Positions 1 through 6,850 of a DNA stretch of 13,911 nucleotides are shown here, piece after piece. Origin of the DNA: Bacteroidota bacterium (lineage in GTDB: Bacteria > Bacteroidota > Bacteroidia > CAMBQF01); the NCBI GenBank assembly GCA_027483285.1, contig JAIXUZ010000174.1, positions 1 to 13,911 on the forward strand, given 5' to 3'. Both the position numbers and the translations under genes were made by a program. The notes under the pieces were generated by a model. It was not told the origin of the DNA and ran no database searches. It saw only the letters and a list, made by a program, of their open reading frames with translations. Positions within the stretch are counted from its first letter, which is position 1, and every line of letters begins with the position of its first letter.

Positions 1-176
1 CCATCTTCAATATACGGCACAGCCCGTTCCAGGATAACGTATGAAGCGTATTCGAGGAACCAGTTCTCGTACAACCCCGATAGTTGGGTTATTTTAGAGC
101 CGGTATCGCCCTGTGCACCCTCTTCGTTATCGTGGTTATCGGGTAAATCAGTATCTGAGACTATTTTCTTTGCCAT
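1..176 (-). CDS. parC: Topoisomerase IV subunit A, N-terminal part only
   Basis: Reading leftwards from an ATG at 176-174 gives 58 complete codons before the window edge. After an acidic, probably disordered lead of about 30 residues comes ENWFLEYASYVILERAVPYI (residues 37-56), the start of the type IIA topoisomerase A-subunit core, where the chain enters the winged-helix domain carrying the active-site Tyr. ParC with ParE decatenates and relaxes DNA in the cytoplasm. This wording matches the Bacteroidota ParC type; GyrA from the same phylum normally starts with a different YIDYSMSVI-type segment, so ParC is favoured. The catalytic Tyr and everything downstream lie outside the window. A -7 box sits 10 bases upstream of the start. 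Confidence 0.9.
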   Translation of the reverse strand, partial: MAKKIVSDTDLPDNHDNEEGAQGDTGSKITQLSGLYENWFLEYASYVILERAVPYIED

Positions 177-186
177 TTTGCGGGGG

Positions 187-194
187 CAAATGTA
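187..194 (-). promoter_or_regulatory. -7 promoter element for parC
   Basis: On the minus strand this reads TACATTTG, an exact match to the Bacteroidota -7 consensus TAnnTTTG, ending 10 bases before the parC start codon. No TTTG stands at the expected distance of about 19 bases upstream; the nearest (221-224) is 26 bases away. Confidence 0.55.
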
Positions 195-269
195 AGCATT
201 TAGCATTTAGGGATATGGGGCAAATGGGTAGTTTTTTGTCAACAATTGAATAGTTTATCCTTTAATCTA

Positions 270-312
270 ACCACCCCGGCACTCAGTGCCACCCCTCCTT
301 AAAAAGGAGGGG
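270..312. repeat. GC-rich intergenic double palindrome
   Basis: Two palindromes lie side by side. GGCACTCAGTGCC (278-290) is a perfect palindrome around one central base. CCCCTCCTT (292-300) pairs with AAGGAGGGG (304-312) across an AAA loop. The GC-rich block stands out from its AT-rich surroundings. From memory, similar CCCCTCC..GGAGGGG hairpins are scattered between genes in many Bacteroidota genomes, so it is probably a dispersed REP-like element. It could also act as a transcription barrier between the divergent parC and pdhA genes. Confidence 0.65.
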
Positions 313-347
313 AGTTTGTTCTCTGCATTGTATTCCATTAACATACC

Positions 348-360
348 GCCCCGCTGGGGC
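348..360. repeat. Small GC-rich hairpin
   Basis: GCCCC (348-352) and GGGGC (356-360) form a 5-bp stem with a 3-base loop in otherwise AT-rich sequence. It stands directly before the 8-bp tandem repeat and may be part of the same cluster of intergenic elements. Confidence 0.35.
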
Positions 361-364
361 TAAT

Positions 365-404
365 CCAATCAGCTAATCAACCAATCAGCCAATTAGCTAA
401 TCTT
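365..404 (+). repeat. 8-bp tandem repeat upstream of pdhA
   Basis: Five 8-bp units follow one another: CCAATCAG, CTAATCAA, CCAATCAG, CCAATTAG and CTAATCTT, consensus CYAATYAG with the last unit diverged. The array ends 5 bases before the -7 box of pdhA, so it covers the place where a -33 element would sit. A near copy stands in the same position before the carboxylase gene at 12811-12842, and the two share the 15-base run GCCAATTAGCTAATC. Confidence 0.75.
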
Positions 405-409
405 TTTAT

Positions 410-417
410 TACTTTTG
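410..417 (+). promoter_or_regulatory. -7 promoter element for pdhA
   Basis: TACTTTTG is an exact match to TAnnTTTG. No TTTG is seen about 19 bases upstream, where the 8-bp repeat lies instead. Transcription should start near 421-424, leaving a leader of nearly 50 bases to the chosen pdhA start at 471. Confidence 0.6.
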
Positions 418-470
418 CTCAATTAATGCTGAGGCAGGGATGCTTTAGGATATATTTGGAATTGGATATT

Positions 471-1466
471 ATGGCAAAAACAAAATTTAGTAAGGAGACC
501 TACCTGATGTGGTATGAGCAGATGCTGCTTATGCGCAAGTTTGAAGAAAGGGCAGGGCAACTATACATTCAACAGAAAATACGTGGCTTTTGCCACCTTT
601 ACATTGGGCAGGAAGCTATAGCCGCAGGTGCTATGAGTACCATTAAAGCCGACGATAACGTTATTACCGCCTACCGCGACCACGTTCACCCATTTATAAA
701 AGGCGTTGAGCCTAAGTATGTAATGGCTGAGTTGTATGGCAAGTCTACCGGCATATCTAAAGGCAAAGGTGGCTCTATGCACATGTTTAGCCAGCCCCAC
801 CGCGTATTTGGTGGCCACGGCATTGTGGGCGGACAAATTCCGTTAGGCGCGGGCATTGCCTTTGCCGAAAAGTACAAAGGTACCGACAACGTTACCCTAT
901 GCTACATGGGTGATGGCGCAGTGCGCCAGGGTGCATTGCACGAGGCATTTAACATGGCTATGCTATGGAAACTGCCAGTGGTATTTATTATAGAGAACAA
1001 CAACTACGCTATGGGTACATCGGTAGAGCGCACCAGCAACGTAGTAGAATTATATACCCTGGGCGAAAGCTACGATATGCCTGCCGCACCGGTAAACGCC
1101 ATGAGTGTGGAAGATGTACACGACGCGATGGAAATTGCCGTTAAGCATTGCCGCGACGGTAAAGGCCCATACTTATTAGAAATGAAAACCTACCGCTACC
1201 GTGGACACAGTATGAGCGATCCTGCTAAATACCGCACCAAGGAAGAGGTGGAAGAATATAAAGCGCAAGACCCTATTCAACGCGTGTTGACCACACTGCT
1301 TGAGAAAGGCTTTGCTACTGAGGCGCAGATAGAAACGATTAATGATAAGGTAAACCTGATAGTAGACGATTCGGTTAAGTTTTCAGAAGAGTCGCCGTTT
1401 CCTGATGCATCAGAGCTTTACAAAGACGTTTACGCACAAGAAGATTATCCGTTTATAAGAGAATAA
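471..1466 (+). CDS. pdhA: Pyruvate dehydrogenase E1 component, alpha subunit
   Basis: This 331-residue cytoplasmic protein pairs with E1 beta to decarboxylate pyruvate on thiamine diphosphate and pass the acetyl group to the E2 lipoyl arm. The thiamine-diphosphate/Mg motif is visible as GDG at 147-149 and ENNN at 175-178. HLYIGQEA (42-49) and the active-site loop YRYRGHSMSD (241-250) are typical of the branched-chain/pyruvate E1 alpha family. The frame is open from an ATG at 426, but family similarity starts with the Met at 471 (MAKTKFSKETYLMWYEQ), and a 426 start would lie almost on the predicted transcription start, so 471 is preferred. E2 follows 59 bases downstream. E1 beta is not in the window; in Bacteroidota it is often encoded elsewhere. 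Confidence 0.95.
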   Translation: MAKTKFSKETYLMWYEQMLLMRKFEERAGQLYIQQKIRGFCHLYIGQEAIAAGAMSTIKADDNVITAYRDHVHPFIKGVEPKYVMAELYGKSTGISKGKGGSMHMFSQPHRVFGGHGIVGGQIPLGAGIAFAEKYKGTDNVTLCYMGDGAVRQGALHEAFNMAMLWKLPVVFIIENNNYAMGTSVERTSNVVELYTLGESYDMPAAPVNAMSVEDVHDAMEIAVKHCRDGKGPYLLEMKTYRYRGHSMSDPAKYRTKEEVEEYKAQDPIQRVLTTLLEKGFATEAQIETINDKVNLIVDDSVKFSEESPFPDASELYKDVYAQEDYPFIRE

Positions 1467-1482
1467 ACTTAAAAAAATTCCT

Positions 1483-1520
1483 TAGGCCCTCTCTCTTTAG
1501 GAGAGGGGGTTGGGGGTGAG
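1483..1520 (+). repeat. GC-rich hairpin repeat between pdhA and pdhC
   Basis: CCCTCTC (1487-1493) pairs with GAGAGGG (1501-1507), followed by a G-rich tail made of two runs of five G and GAGG. From memory, elements of the form CCCTCTCC..GGAGAGGG-TTGGGG-TGAGG recur between genes in many Bacteroidota. The tail ends 5-6 bases before the pdhC ATG and its GAGG is the only Shine-Dalgarno-like sequence there, so the element appears to supply the pdhC translation start region. Confidence 0.65.
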
Positions 1521-1525
1521 GTATT

Positions 1526-2803
1526 ATGGCAGAAATAGTAAAAATGCCCAAGCTGAGCGATACCATGACCGAAGGGGTGGTATCTAAATGGCATAAAAAT
1601 GTTGGCGATACCGTTAAAAACGGAGACTTGCTGGCTGAGATTGAAACCGACAAAGCGACCATGGAATTTGAGTCGTTTCAGGATGGTGTGCTTTTATACC
1701 GCGGTATAGAAGAAGGTCAGGCTACGCCCGTAGATGCCGTATTGGCTATTTTAGGCAAAGCAGGCGAGGATTATAAGGCCCTGCTGGATGAATATAACAA
1801 AGGATTAGCTAAACCCGCCGAAGCGGAAGCCCCTAAAGCAGAGCTAAAAACCGAAGCTGCACCTGTTGCCGAGGTTAAGGCTGAGCCCAAGGCTGAAAGC
1901 AAGCCTGCGGAGGTAAAAAAAGCACCCTTATCAAAAGAAGAAACAACAAGTACTGATGGCCGCTTAAAGGCGTCGCCGTTGGCTAAGGCACTAGCCGAGG
2001 ATAAAGGCATAAACCTGAACACCGTAAAAGGCAGTGGCGACGGTGGCCGTGTAGTAAAACGCGATATTGAAAACTACCAGGGCGGGCATGTATCATTAGC
2101 CAACATGGAAGAAAGCTATACCGAAGTACCGGTATCGCAAATGCGCAAGACTATTGCCAAGCGCCTGGGCGAGAGCAAATTTAGCGCACCGCACTTTTAC
2201 ATTACCATGGATATTGAGATGGACCGCTGCATAGATGCACGCGAGGCCATTAACAAAATAGCAGGCGTTAAAATATCGTTTAACGATATTGTGATAAAAG
2301 CCGCCGCCGCTGCATTGCGCGATAACCCAAAAATTAACTCATCGTGGCTGGGCGACCGTATACGTTACAACAACCATATACACATAGGTATGGCAGTGGC
2401 TGTTGAAGATGGCTTGCTGGTGCCTGTTATCCGTTTTGCCGATGCAAAAACACTAAGCCAGATAGCAACTGAAACCAAAGACCTTGGTGGCAAAGCCAAA
2501 GAGAAAAAACTACAGCCTGCCGATTGGGAAGGCAACACCTTTACCATATCTAACCTGGGCATGTTTGGCGTAGAAGAGTTTACGGCCATCATCAACTCAC
2601 CCGACTCGTGCATACTGGCCGTAGGCGGTATTAAGCAGGTGCCGGTGGTTAAAAACGGGCAGATAGTGCCGGGTAACATGATGCGTGTAACCCTAAGCTG
2701 CGACCACCGCTCGGTAGACGGTGCCTTGGGCGCTAAGTTCCTGGTATCGCTTAAAAACTACCTGGAAAACCCTGTGTTGTTATTGGGGATGGCTTCAATT
2801 TAA
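1526..2803 (+). CDS. pdhC: Pyruvate dehydrogenase E2, dihydrolipoamide acetyltransferase
   Basis: The 425-residue core subunit of the pyruvate dehydrogenase complex moves acetyl groups from its lipoyl arm to CoA. Domains in order: one lipoyl domain (about 1-78) with the lipoylated Lys43 in ETDKAT; an Ala/Pro/Glu/Lys-rich linker (about 91-140); a peripheral subunit-binding domain (about 147-184) that docks E1 or E3; and the acetyltransferase domain (about 200-425) ending in the active-site motif DHRSVDG, with His394 and Asp398. Only one lipoyl domain is present, whereas several Bacteroidota E2 proteins I recall carry two and are over 500 residues. The ATG at 1526 begins the lipoyl domain directly, so the start is secure. 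It probably shares the pdhA transcript. Confidence 0.96.
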   Translation: MAEIVKMPKLSDTMTEGVVSKWHKNVGDTVKNGDLLAEIETDKATMEFESFQDGVLLYRGIEEGQATPVDAVLAILGKAGEDYKALLDEYNKGLAKPAEAEAPKAELKTEAAPVAEVKAEPKAESKPAEVKKAPLSKEETTSTDGRLKASPLAKALAEDKGINLNTVKGSGDGGRVVKRDIENYQGGHVSLANMEESYTEVPVSQMRKTIAKRLGESKFSAPHFYITMDIEMDRCIDAREAINKIAGVKISFNDIVIKAAAAALRDNPKINSSWLGDRIRYNNHIHIGMAVAVEDGLLVPVIRFADAKTLSQIATETKDLGGKAKEKKLQPADWEGNTFTISNLGMFGVEEFTAIINSPDSCILAVGGIKQVPVVKNGQIVPGNMMRVTLSCDHRSVDGALGAKFLVSLKNYLENPVLLLGMASI

Positions 2804-2830
2804 TTAAAGAGATAAAGAATTAAAGAATTA

Positions 2831-2870
2831 GTCCCGGCAGATGTCGGGGCTTTTATTACCCCGTTTTTTT
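2831..2870 (+). terminator. Terminator after pdhC, with overlapping hairpins
   Basis: CGGGG (2845-2849) pairs with CCCCG (2859-2863), followed by seven T (2864-2870): a good intrinsic terminator. The CGGG part can also pair back with CCCGGC (2833-2838) through GTCGGG (2843-2848) across a 4-base loop, so the two stems exclude each other. Confidence 0.75.
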
Positions 2871-2960
2871 ATTTCATATATTTTACCTATTTATGCTAAT
2901 TAAAACCTCTCGTATTTAAAAAATAACTTATTAATTAAAAAACCTTCAAACATTAAAATT

Positions 2961-3578
2961 ATGGAATCAAATACACCAAATGGAGTGCTTAGACAACAAG
3001 CCCTGGATACATTAAAAGGCCAGTGGGGTTTGCCTATTGGAACATTTTTATTATATGGTATTGTAGTAGGTGTTATTGGCGCTATACCATTGGCAGGGCC
3101 ATTAACCTCCTTAATTATTACCGGGCCTTTTTCTTTAGGCCTCGCTATATTTAGCTTATCAGTATCACGCAAAACAAATCCTCAGTTAGAACAAATTTTT
3201 CAAGGATTCAATAATTTTACCAATGCCCTTGTAGCCTACCTGCTTATGGTGTTATATATATTGCTTTGGTCGCTGTTGCTTATTATACCTGGTATTATAG
3301 CTGCTTTATCATATGCAATGGTATTTTTTATTATTGCTGATGAGCCTAACATTAAACCCGCCGACGCCCTGCGCAAAAGCAAAGCTATGATGGATGGGAA
3401 TAAAACGAAATTGTTCTTAATGATTTTAGTTTTTATGCTTTTAGCAATAGCATGTGTTTTTACATTATTTATAGGCTTTTTATGGTTATCGCCATTTATG
3501 CAGGTAACTATGGCTAAGTTTTATGATGATATAAAAAATAACTCTGCACCTGCTGATGCTACAACTATAAGTGCTTAA
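2961..3578 (+). CDS. DUF975-like integral membrane protein
   Basis: This 205-residue protein is mostly hydrophobic, with probable membrane segments near 26-46, 48-68, 88-122 (likely two) and 149-178. The layout and the stretch around residues 105-150, with LLIIPGI, a run of small and aromatic residues, ADEP, ALRKSKAMM and GNKTKLF, resemble the DUF975 family, whose function is not known. There is no signal peptide or catalytic motif. It seems to be transcribed alone: a terminator precedes it and two hairpins follow it. No exact -7 box was found upstream. The gene and its flanks look richer in A+T than the pdh genes, which may only reflect hydrophobic codons (TTT, ATT, TTA). Confidence 0.75.
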   Translation: MESNTPNGVLRQQALDTLKGQWGLPIGTFLLYGIVVGVIGAIPLAGPLTSLIITGPFSLGLAIFSLSVSRKTNPQLEQIFQGFNNFTNALVAYLLMVLYILLWSLLLIIPGIIAALSYAMVFFIIADEPNIKPADALRKSKAMMDGNKTKLFLMILVFMLLAIACVFTLFIGFLWLSPFMQVTMAKFYDDIKNNSAPADATTISA

Positions 3579-3582
3579 AACA

Positions 3583-3621
3583 AATCTTCTAAAAATTGCT
3601 ACTAATGGGTTTTAGAAGATT
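3583..3621. repeat. 12-bp perfect inverted repeat in the 3' region
   Basis: AATCTTCTAAAA (3583-3594) is exactly repeated in inverse as TTTTAGAAGATT (3610-3621) around a 15-base loop. It starts 5 bases after the stop codon of the DUF975-like gene. There is no T-tract directly after it, so it is not a classic terminator; it may protect the 3' end of the mRNA or bind a dimeric protein. Confidence 0.7.
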
Positions 3622-3654
3622 AAAGCCCTGACTAAATACTAAAAAATTAAATAA

Positions 3655-3685
3655 GCAAAAGCCCTTAGTAATAAGGGCTTTTTGC
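3655..3685 (+). terminator. Terminator after the DUF975-like gene
   Basis: GCAAAAGCCCTTA (3655-3667) pairs with TAAGGGCTTTTTGC (3672-3685) across the loop GTAA, with one extra T in the right arm. The run of five T at 3679-3683 follows the GC-rich stem, and A-rich sequence on the left allows it to work in both directions. Confidence 0.8.
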
Positions 3686-3736
3686 TTTCAGCTTGCCTGC
3701 TCACAACATTTATTGTATATTGTAGTTATATACCGT

Positions 3737-4342
3737 ATGGCTACGCACATTAAAATAGTATTGCTTCTTGTACTTTCGGCTCTTGGGCTAAAAGCACAAC
3801 AAACGGCTATTTTAGAAAGTTTTGATGCAACTGCCATTAACGGCAAAGTACAGCTTAGCTGGCAAATTATTGCAGGCAGTACCTGCGATGGCACCCTTAT
3901 TTTACACTCTACAGATAGTATAAATTATACCCAGGCTGGCGAAATTATAGGCGTATGCGGTAGCTTTACAGAGCCTGTAAACTATAGCTTTACGCATGAT
4001 ACGCCCCAACTAAATGGCCGCAACTATTATAGGCTACAGTTAGGCACATCGGGCAAATCGCCAACGGTAGTGGTTAGCTTGGTAGACACTAAAGCTGCAG
4101 GCTACCAAATACGCCCACACCCGGTAAATGGGCCAGCAATGTTGTATTTTGATAATCCAAACCAGCAACCGCATACACTAACATTATATAATATTAGCGG
4201 CAGGCAGGCAGAAAAATATTACACAACAAACAATGCTTTTTATATTCAGCCAATGAGGGCTGCAAATGGTTTATACCTGTTTACTATTGCTGATGACAAA
4301 GAGATTATTAAGCTAAAAGGTAAGTTACTTATTTTACAATAA
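3737..4342 (+). CDS. Small secreted protein with type IX sorting domain
   Basis: The start chosen is the ATG at 3737, which gives 201 residues opening with a clear signal peptide (Lys6, hydrophobic 7-18, likely cut after LKA at 18-20). A TTG 24 bases upstream is also in frame but would spoil the signal peptide. Residues 25-105 look like a fibronectin type III-like beta sandwich (VQLSW at 38-42, YYRLQL near 97-102), the module that often precedes type IX sorting domains. Cys50 and Cys74 could form a disulfide. Residues 122-201 resemble a type A C-terminal sorting signal (RPHPV where family members have YPNP, LTLYNISGRQ, LYLFTI, final KGKLLIL). It should cross the outer membrane through the type IX system and be anchored or released. 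Its specific role is unknown. Confidence 0.75.
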   Translation: MATHIKIVLLLVLSALGLKAQQTAILESFDATAINGKVQLSWQIIAGSTCDGTLILHSTDSINYTQAGEIIGVCGSFTEPVNYSFTHDTPQLNGRNYYRLQLGTSGKSPTVVVSLVDTKAAGYQIRPHPVNGPAMLYFDNPNQQPHTLTLYNISGRQAEKYYTTNNAFYIQPMRAANGLYLFTIADDKEIIKLKGKLLILQ

Positions 4343-4350
4343 ATTTCTTT

Positions 4351-4374
4351 AGCGGGCCTAAAAGCCTGCTTTTT
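4351..4374 (+). terminator. Terminator after the small secreted protein
   Basis: AGCGGGC (4351-4357) pairs with GCCTGCT (4364-4370) with one G-U pair, around the loop CTAAAA, followed by a T-run. The rest of the gap up to 4457 is AT-rich with nothing else recognisable. Confidence 0.7.
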
Positions 4375-4457
4375 AGCATAAAATTATTTGTAATTATTTA
4401 AATTACTAAAGCTGTAGTAAAGTGGTATATATCAGTAATTAGCTACCGTTTTGCGTT

Positions 4458-4465
4458 TACATTTG
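4458..4465 (+). promoter_or_regulatory. -7 promoter element for the transporter operon
   Basis: TACATTTG matches TAnnTTTG exactly, 34 bases before the first ATG of the three-gene operon. No TTTG is found at the standard distance upstream. Confidence 0.6.
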
Positions 4466-4499
4466 TACAGCATAATTTGATAAGGCAAGCTATTATTAT

Positions 4500-5591
4500 A
4501 TGAGTATACATTACCGCATAGCACTAACTATAATACCTTTTTTGGTGTTATTGTCCTGCAATTCTGAAAAAACCACCCACCCCGTAGAAAAGAAATTGGT
4601 TGAGGCTGTGTATGCCTCGGGCAAGGTTATACCGTCAAACGACTATAAGATATACTCTCTGGCAGATGGTACCATTTTGCAGCGCCCGGTAACCGAGGGC
4701 GACAGTGTTACCGCAGGGCAACTATTGTTTACTATTGACAACACCACGCAGCAGGCGCAAACAGCCACTGCCCGTGCCGCTTTTGCTTATGCTGAAGATA
4801 ATTATGGCGATGGTTCGCCCATACTGCAAGACCTGAAATATCAGCTTACCAGCCTGAAAATAAAGCTAAGCGACGACTCTGTAAACTTTATCCGCCAACG
4901 CAATTTGTACGATAGTAAAAGCACATCTAAATTTGATTTTGACAAAGCGAAGCTGCGATACGAGACTGCCCAAAACGATGTTAAGAGCGCCCGCGACCGT
5001 TACAACAAAACCCGCAACCAGCTTAAGCTTGATTATGAGAATGCTAAAAACCAGCTAAACATAAGCACTACCCAAAGCGGGTATTACGATGTTAAGAGCA
5101 GCATTAACGGGTTGGTGTATGAACTGTATAAAAAGCCAGGCGAGGCTGTGCGCCGCTTCGACCCACTGGCAGCCATTGGCAACAAAGGCAGCTTTTACAT
5201 TCAACTATGGGTTGATGAACTGGATATAAATAAAATAAAAACCGGTCAGCAGGTGGCCATTACTATGGACCTGCACAAGGGCAAAACCTTTAAGGCTATT
5301 GTAAAAAAAATATACCCTGTGCTTAATGAGCAAAACCAAAGCATACGCGTTGATGCGGAGTTTATAGAAGCCCCGCCAACACTTATAGCCAATGCACTGG
5401 TAGAGGCCAATATTGTTATTACAGAAAAAGACAAGGTGCTAACGTTGCCTAAAAAATATGTCATTGGCGACTCTGTAAAAGTGAAAGGGCAGGATAAATA
5501 CGTCCACATAAAAAAGGGGCTTGAGAATAATGAGGATGTGGAAGTGCTGGAGGGCCTTACCCTATCATCAGAAGTAGTAATACCTAACTAA
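4500..5591 (+). CDS. HlyD/MacA-type periplasmic adaptor lipoprotein
   Basis: The 363-residue protein begins with a lipoprotein signal peptide ending in LLSC, lipid-modified Cys at residue 20. It then shows the membrane-fusion-protein order: first half of a lipoyl-like domain (about 48-82, with G66EGDSV-type wording near the turn), an alpha-helical hairpin rich in charged and Gln residues (about 83-190), the second lipoyl half (about 195-228, PGEAVRRFDPLAAIG), a beta barrel (about 230-310) and a short membrane-proximal end. Such adaptors bridge an inner-membrane transporter to the outer membrane. It lies 3 bases before the permease gene and so heads a MacAB-like export operon. The substrate cannot be deduced. 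Confidence 0.85.
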   Translation: MSIHYRIALTIIPFLVLLSCNSEKTTHPVEKKLVEAVYASGKVIPSNDYKIYSLADGTILQRPVTEGDSVTAGQLLFTIDNTTQQAQTATARAAFAYAEDNYGDGSPILQDLKYQLTSLKIKLSDDSVNFIRQRNLYDSKSTSKFDFDKAKLRYETAQNDVKSARDRYNKTRNQLKLDYENAKNQLNISTTQSGYYDVKSSINGLVYELYKKPGEAVRRFDPLAAIGNKGSFYIQLWVDELDINKIKTGQQVAITMDLHKGKTFKAIVKKIYPVLNEQNQSIRVDAEFIEAPPTLIANALVEANIVITEKDKVLTLPKKYVIGDSVKVKGQDKYVHIKKGLENNEDVEVLEGLTLSSEVVIPN

Positions 5592-5594
5592 GCC

Positions 5595-6848
5595 ATGGCA
5601 AGCACCAACGTTAAAATAGCCGTACGCCATTTGCTTAGTAAGAAAAAGCAAACGGTTATTGCCATACTGGGTGTTACGTTTGGTATAGCCATGTACATTA
5701 CCATGGCATCGGTCATGGCGGGTGTAAACTCTATGTTAGATGATTTAACCTTTCAATCTACAGCGCATATACGGTTGTACAAAGAGGCCGATATATCTAA
5801 AAAGCCTGCGTTAGCCGCTAATTACGACAGTAAAACCACTATGGTGGTTGTGCTACACCAAGGGCCTAAAAACGAGAAGCTGAATATTAAAAACCCCGAA
5901 CAGGTAATTACCAATTTGCGCAAAGACCCTGCCGTAGCCGGGGTATCGGCACAGGTAAGCACGCCCGTGTTTTACAACTACGGAGCCCTGCAATACAATG
6001 GTGTTTTACTTGGGGTTGATATTAACGATGAGGATAGGCTTTTCAACATTAAAAAGAACATACAAAATGGCAATGTAGACGACCTGCTTAGCATAAGCAA
6101 CGGGGTGTTACTGGGCGCAGGCCTGGCCAAAAAATTTAATGTTACTACGGGCGATAATGTAACGGTGACAACACCTAAAGGTGTAGTGTATTTACTTAAA
6201 ATAGTAGGCATATATAAATCGGGCCTGGGGGCAATAGATAATGTGCGCAGCTACGTATCGTTAAGCACTGCACAAAAACTGCTGCAAAAAGACAAAACAT
6301 ACATTACCGATATTAGCCTTAAACTAAAAAACAGGGATGCCGCGGTGCTAAAATCTATTGAATACAGCAACCTGTATGATGTAAAAGCAGAGAATTGGAA
6401 AGAGGCAAATGCTGTGTTTGAACAGGGTACAGTGGTGCGTAATATTATGACGTATGTAGTTTCTATAACCTTACTTATTGTGGCAGGCTTTGGTATTTAC
6501 AACATCATTAGTATGAATGTGCACAACAAGATTAAAGACATAGCTATACTTAAAGCCACGGGTTTTTCTGGTAAAGATGTGGTGCGCATATTTATGATGC
6601 AGGCTATGATTATAGGTTTTATAGGCGCTTTAACAGGTATCATAATCGGGTTTTTACTATCGCTGGGCATATCTACCATACCCTTTACTGGCGGAGAGTA
6701 TGCTGCTATAGACCATTTTCCGGTTAAGTTTAATGTTATGTTTTATGTTTTTGCCATTGCTTTTGGCATTATTACCACATTATTGGCGGCCTATTTTCCA
6801 TCGCGCAAAGCATCAAAGGTTGACCCTGTTGTAATTTTAAGAGGATAG
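5595..6848 (+). CDS. ABC transporter permease, FtsX/MacB/LolC type
   Basis: This 417-residue protein has the layout of the MacB/LolCE family: one N-terminal membrane helix (about 20-43), a large extracytoplasmic domain (about 44-280), then three membrane helices (about 283-307, 335-360 and 380-402) forming the FtsX domain. The stretch KIKDIAILKATGFSGKDV (312-329) after the second helix is the coupling segment that contacts the ATPase, and the tail PSRKASKVDPVVILRG is typical of the family. Unlike MacB, no ATPase domain is fused; the ATPase is the next gene, 2 bases downstream. This type works as a mechanotransmission exporter or a lipoprotein-releasing pump rather than moving substrate through the membrane. 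Confidence 0.88.
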   Translation: MASTNVKIAVRHLLSKKKQTVIAILGVTFGIAMYITMASVMAGVNSMLDDLTFQSTAHIRLYKEADISKKPALAANYDSKTTMVVVLHQGPKNEKLNIKNPEQVITNLRKDPAVAGVSAQVSTPVFYNYGALQYNGVLLGVDINDEDRLFNIKKNIQNGNVDDLLSISNGVLLGAGLAKKFNVTTGDNVTVTTPKGVVYLLKIVGIYKSGLGAIDNVRSYVSLSTAQKLLQKDKTYITDISLKLKNRDAAVLKSIEYSNLYDVKAENWKEANAVFEQGTVVRNIMTYVVSITLLIVAGFGIYNIISMNVHNKIKDIAILKATGFSGKDVVRIFMMQAMIIGFIGALTGIIIGFLLSLGISTIPFTGGEYAAIDHFPVKFNVMFYVFAIAFGIITTLLAAYFPSRKASKVDPVVILRG

Positions 6849-6850
6849 CT

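Noticed and set aside
365..404. CRISPR-like or microsatellite array
   Set aside because: Units are 8 bp with no spacers, so it is a short tandem repeat and not a CRISPR.
426..470. Longer pdhA start at 426, adding 15 residues
   Set aside because: The extra residues do not look like the family's N-terminus and the ATG lies only 8 bases after the -7 box; 471 begins the conserved part. Kept as an alternative in the leaderless finding.
1505..1520. G-quadruplex in the G-rich tail before pdhC
   Set aside because: There are two runs of five G but the other runs are only GG; a four-stranded fold would be weak, and the dispersed-repeat explanation is enough.
2961..4342. A+T-rich segment as a transferred island
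   Set aside because: The shift is mild, no integrase, tRNA or flanking repeats are present, and both genes are types common in the phylum.
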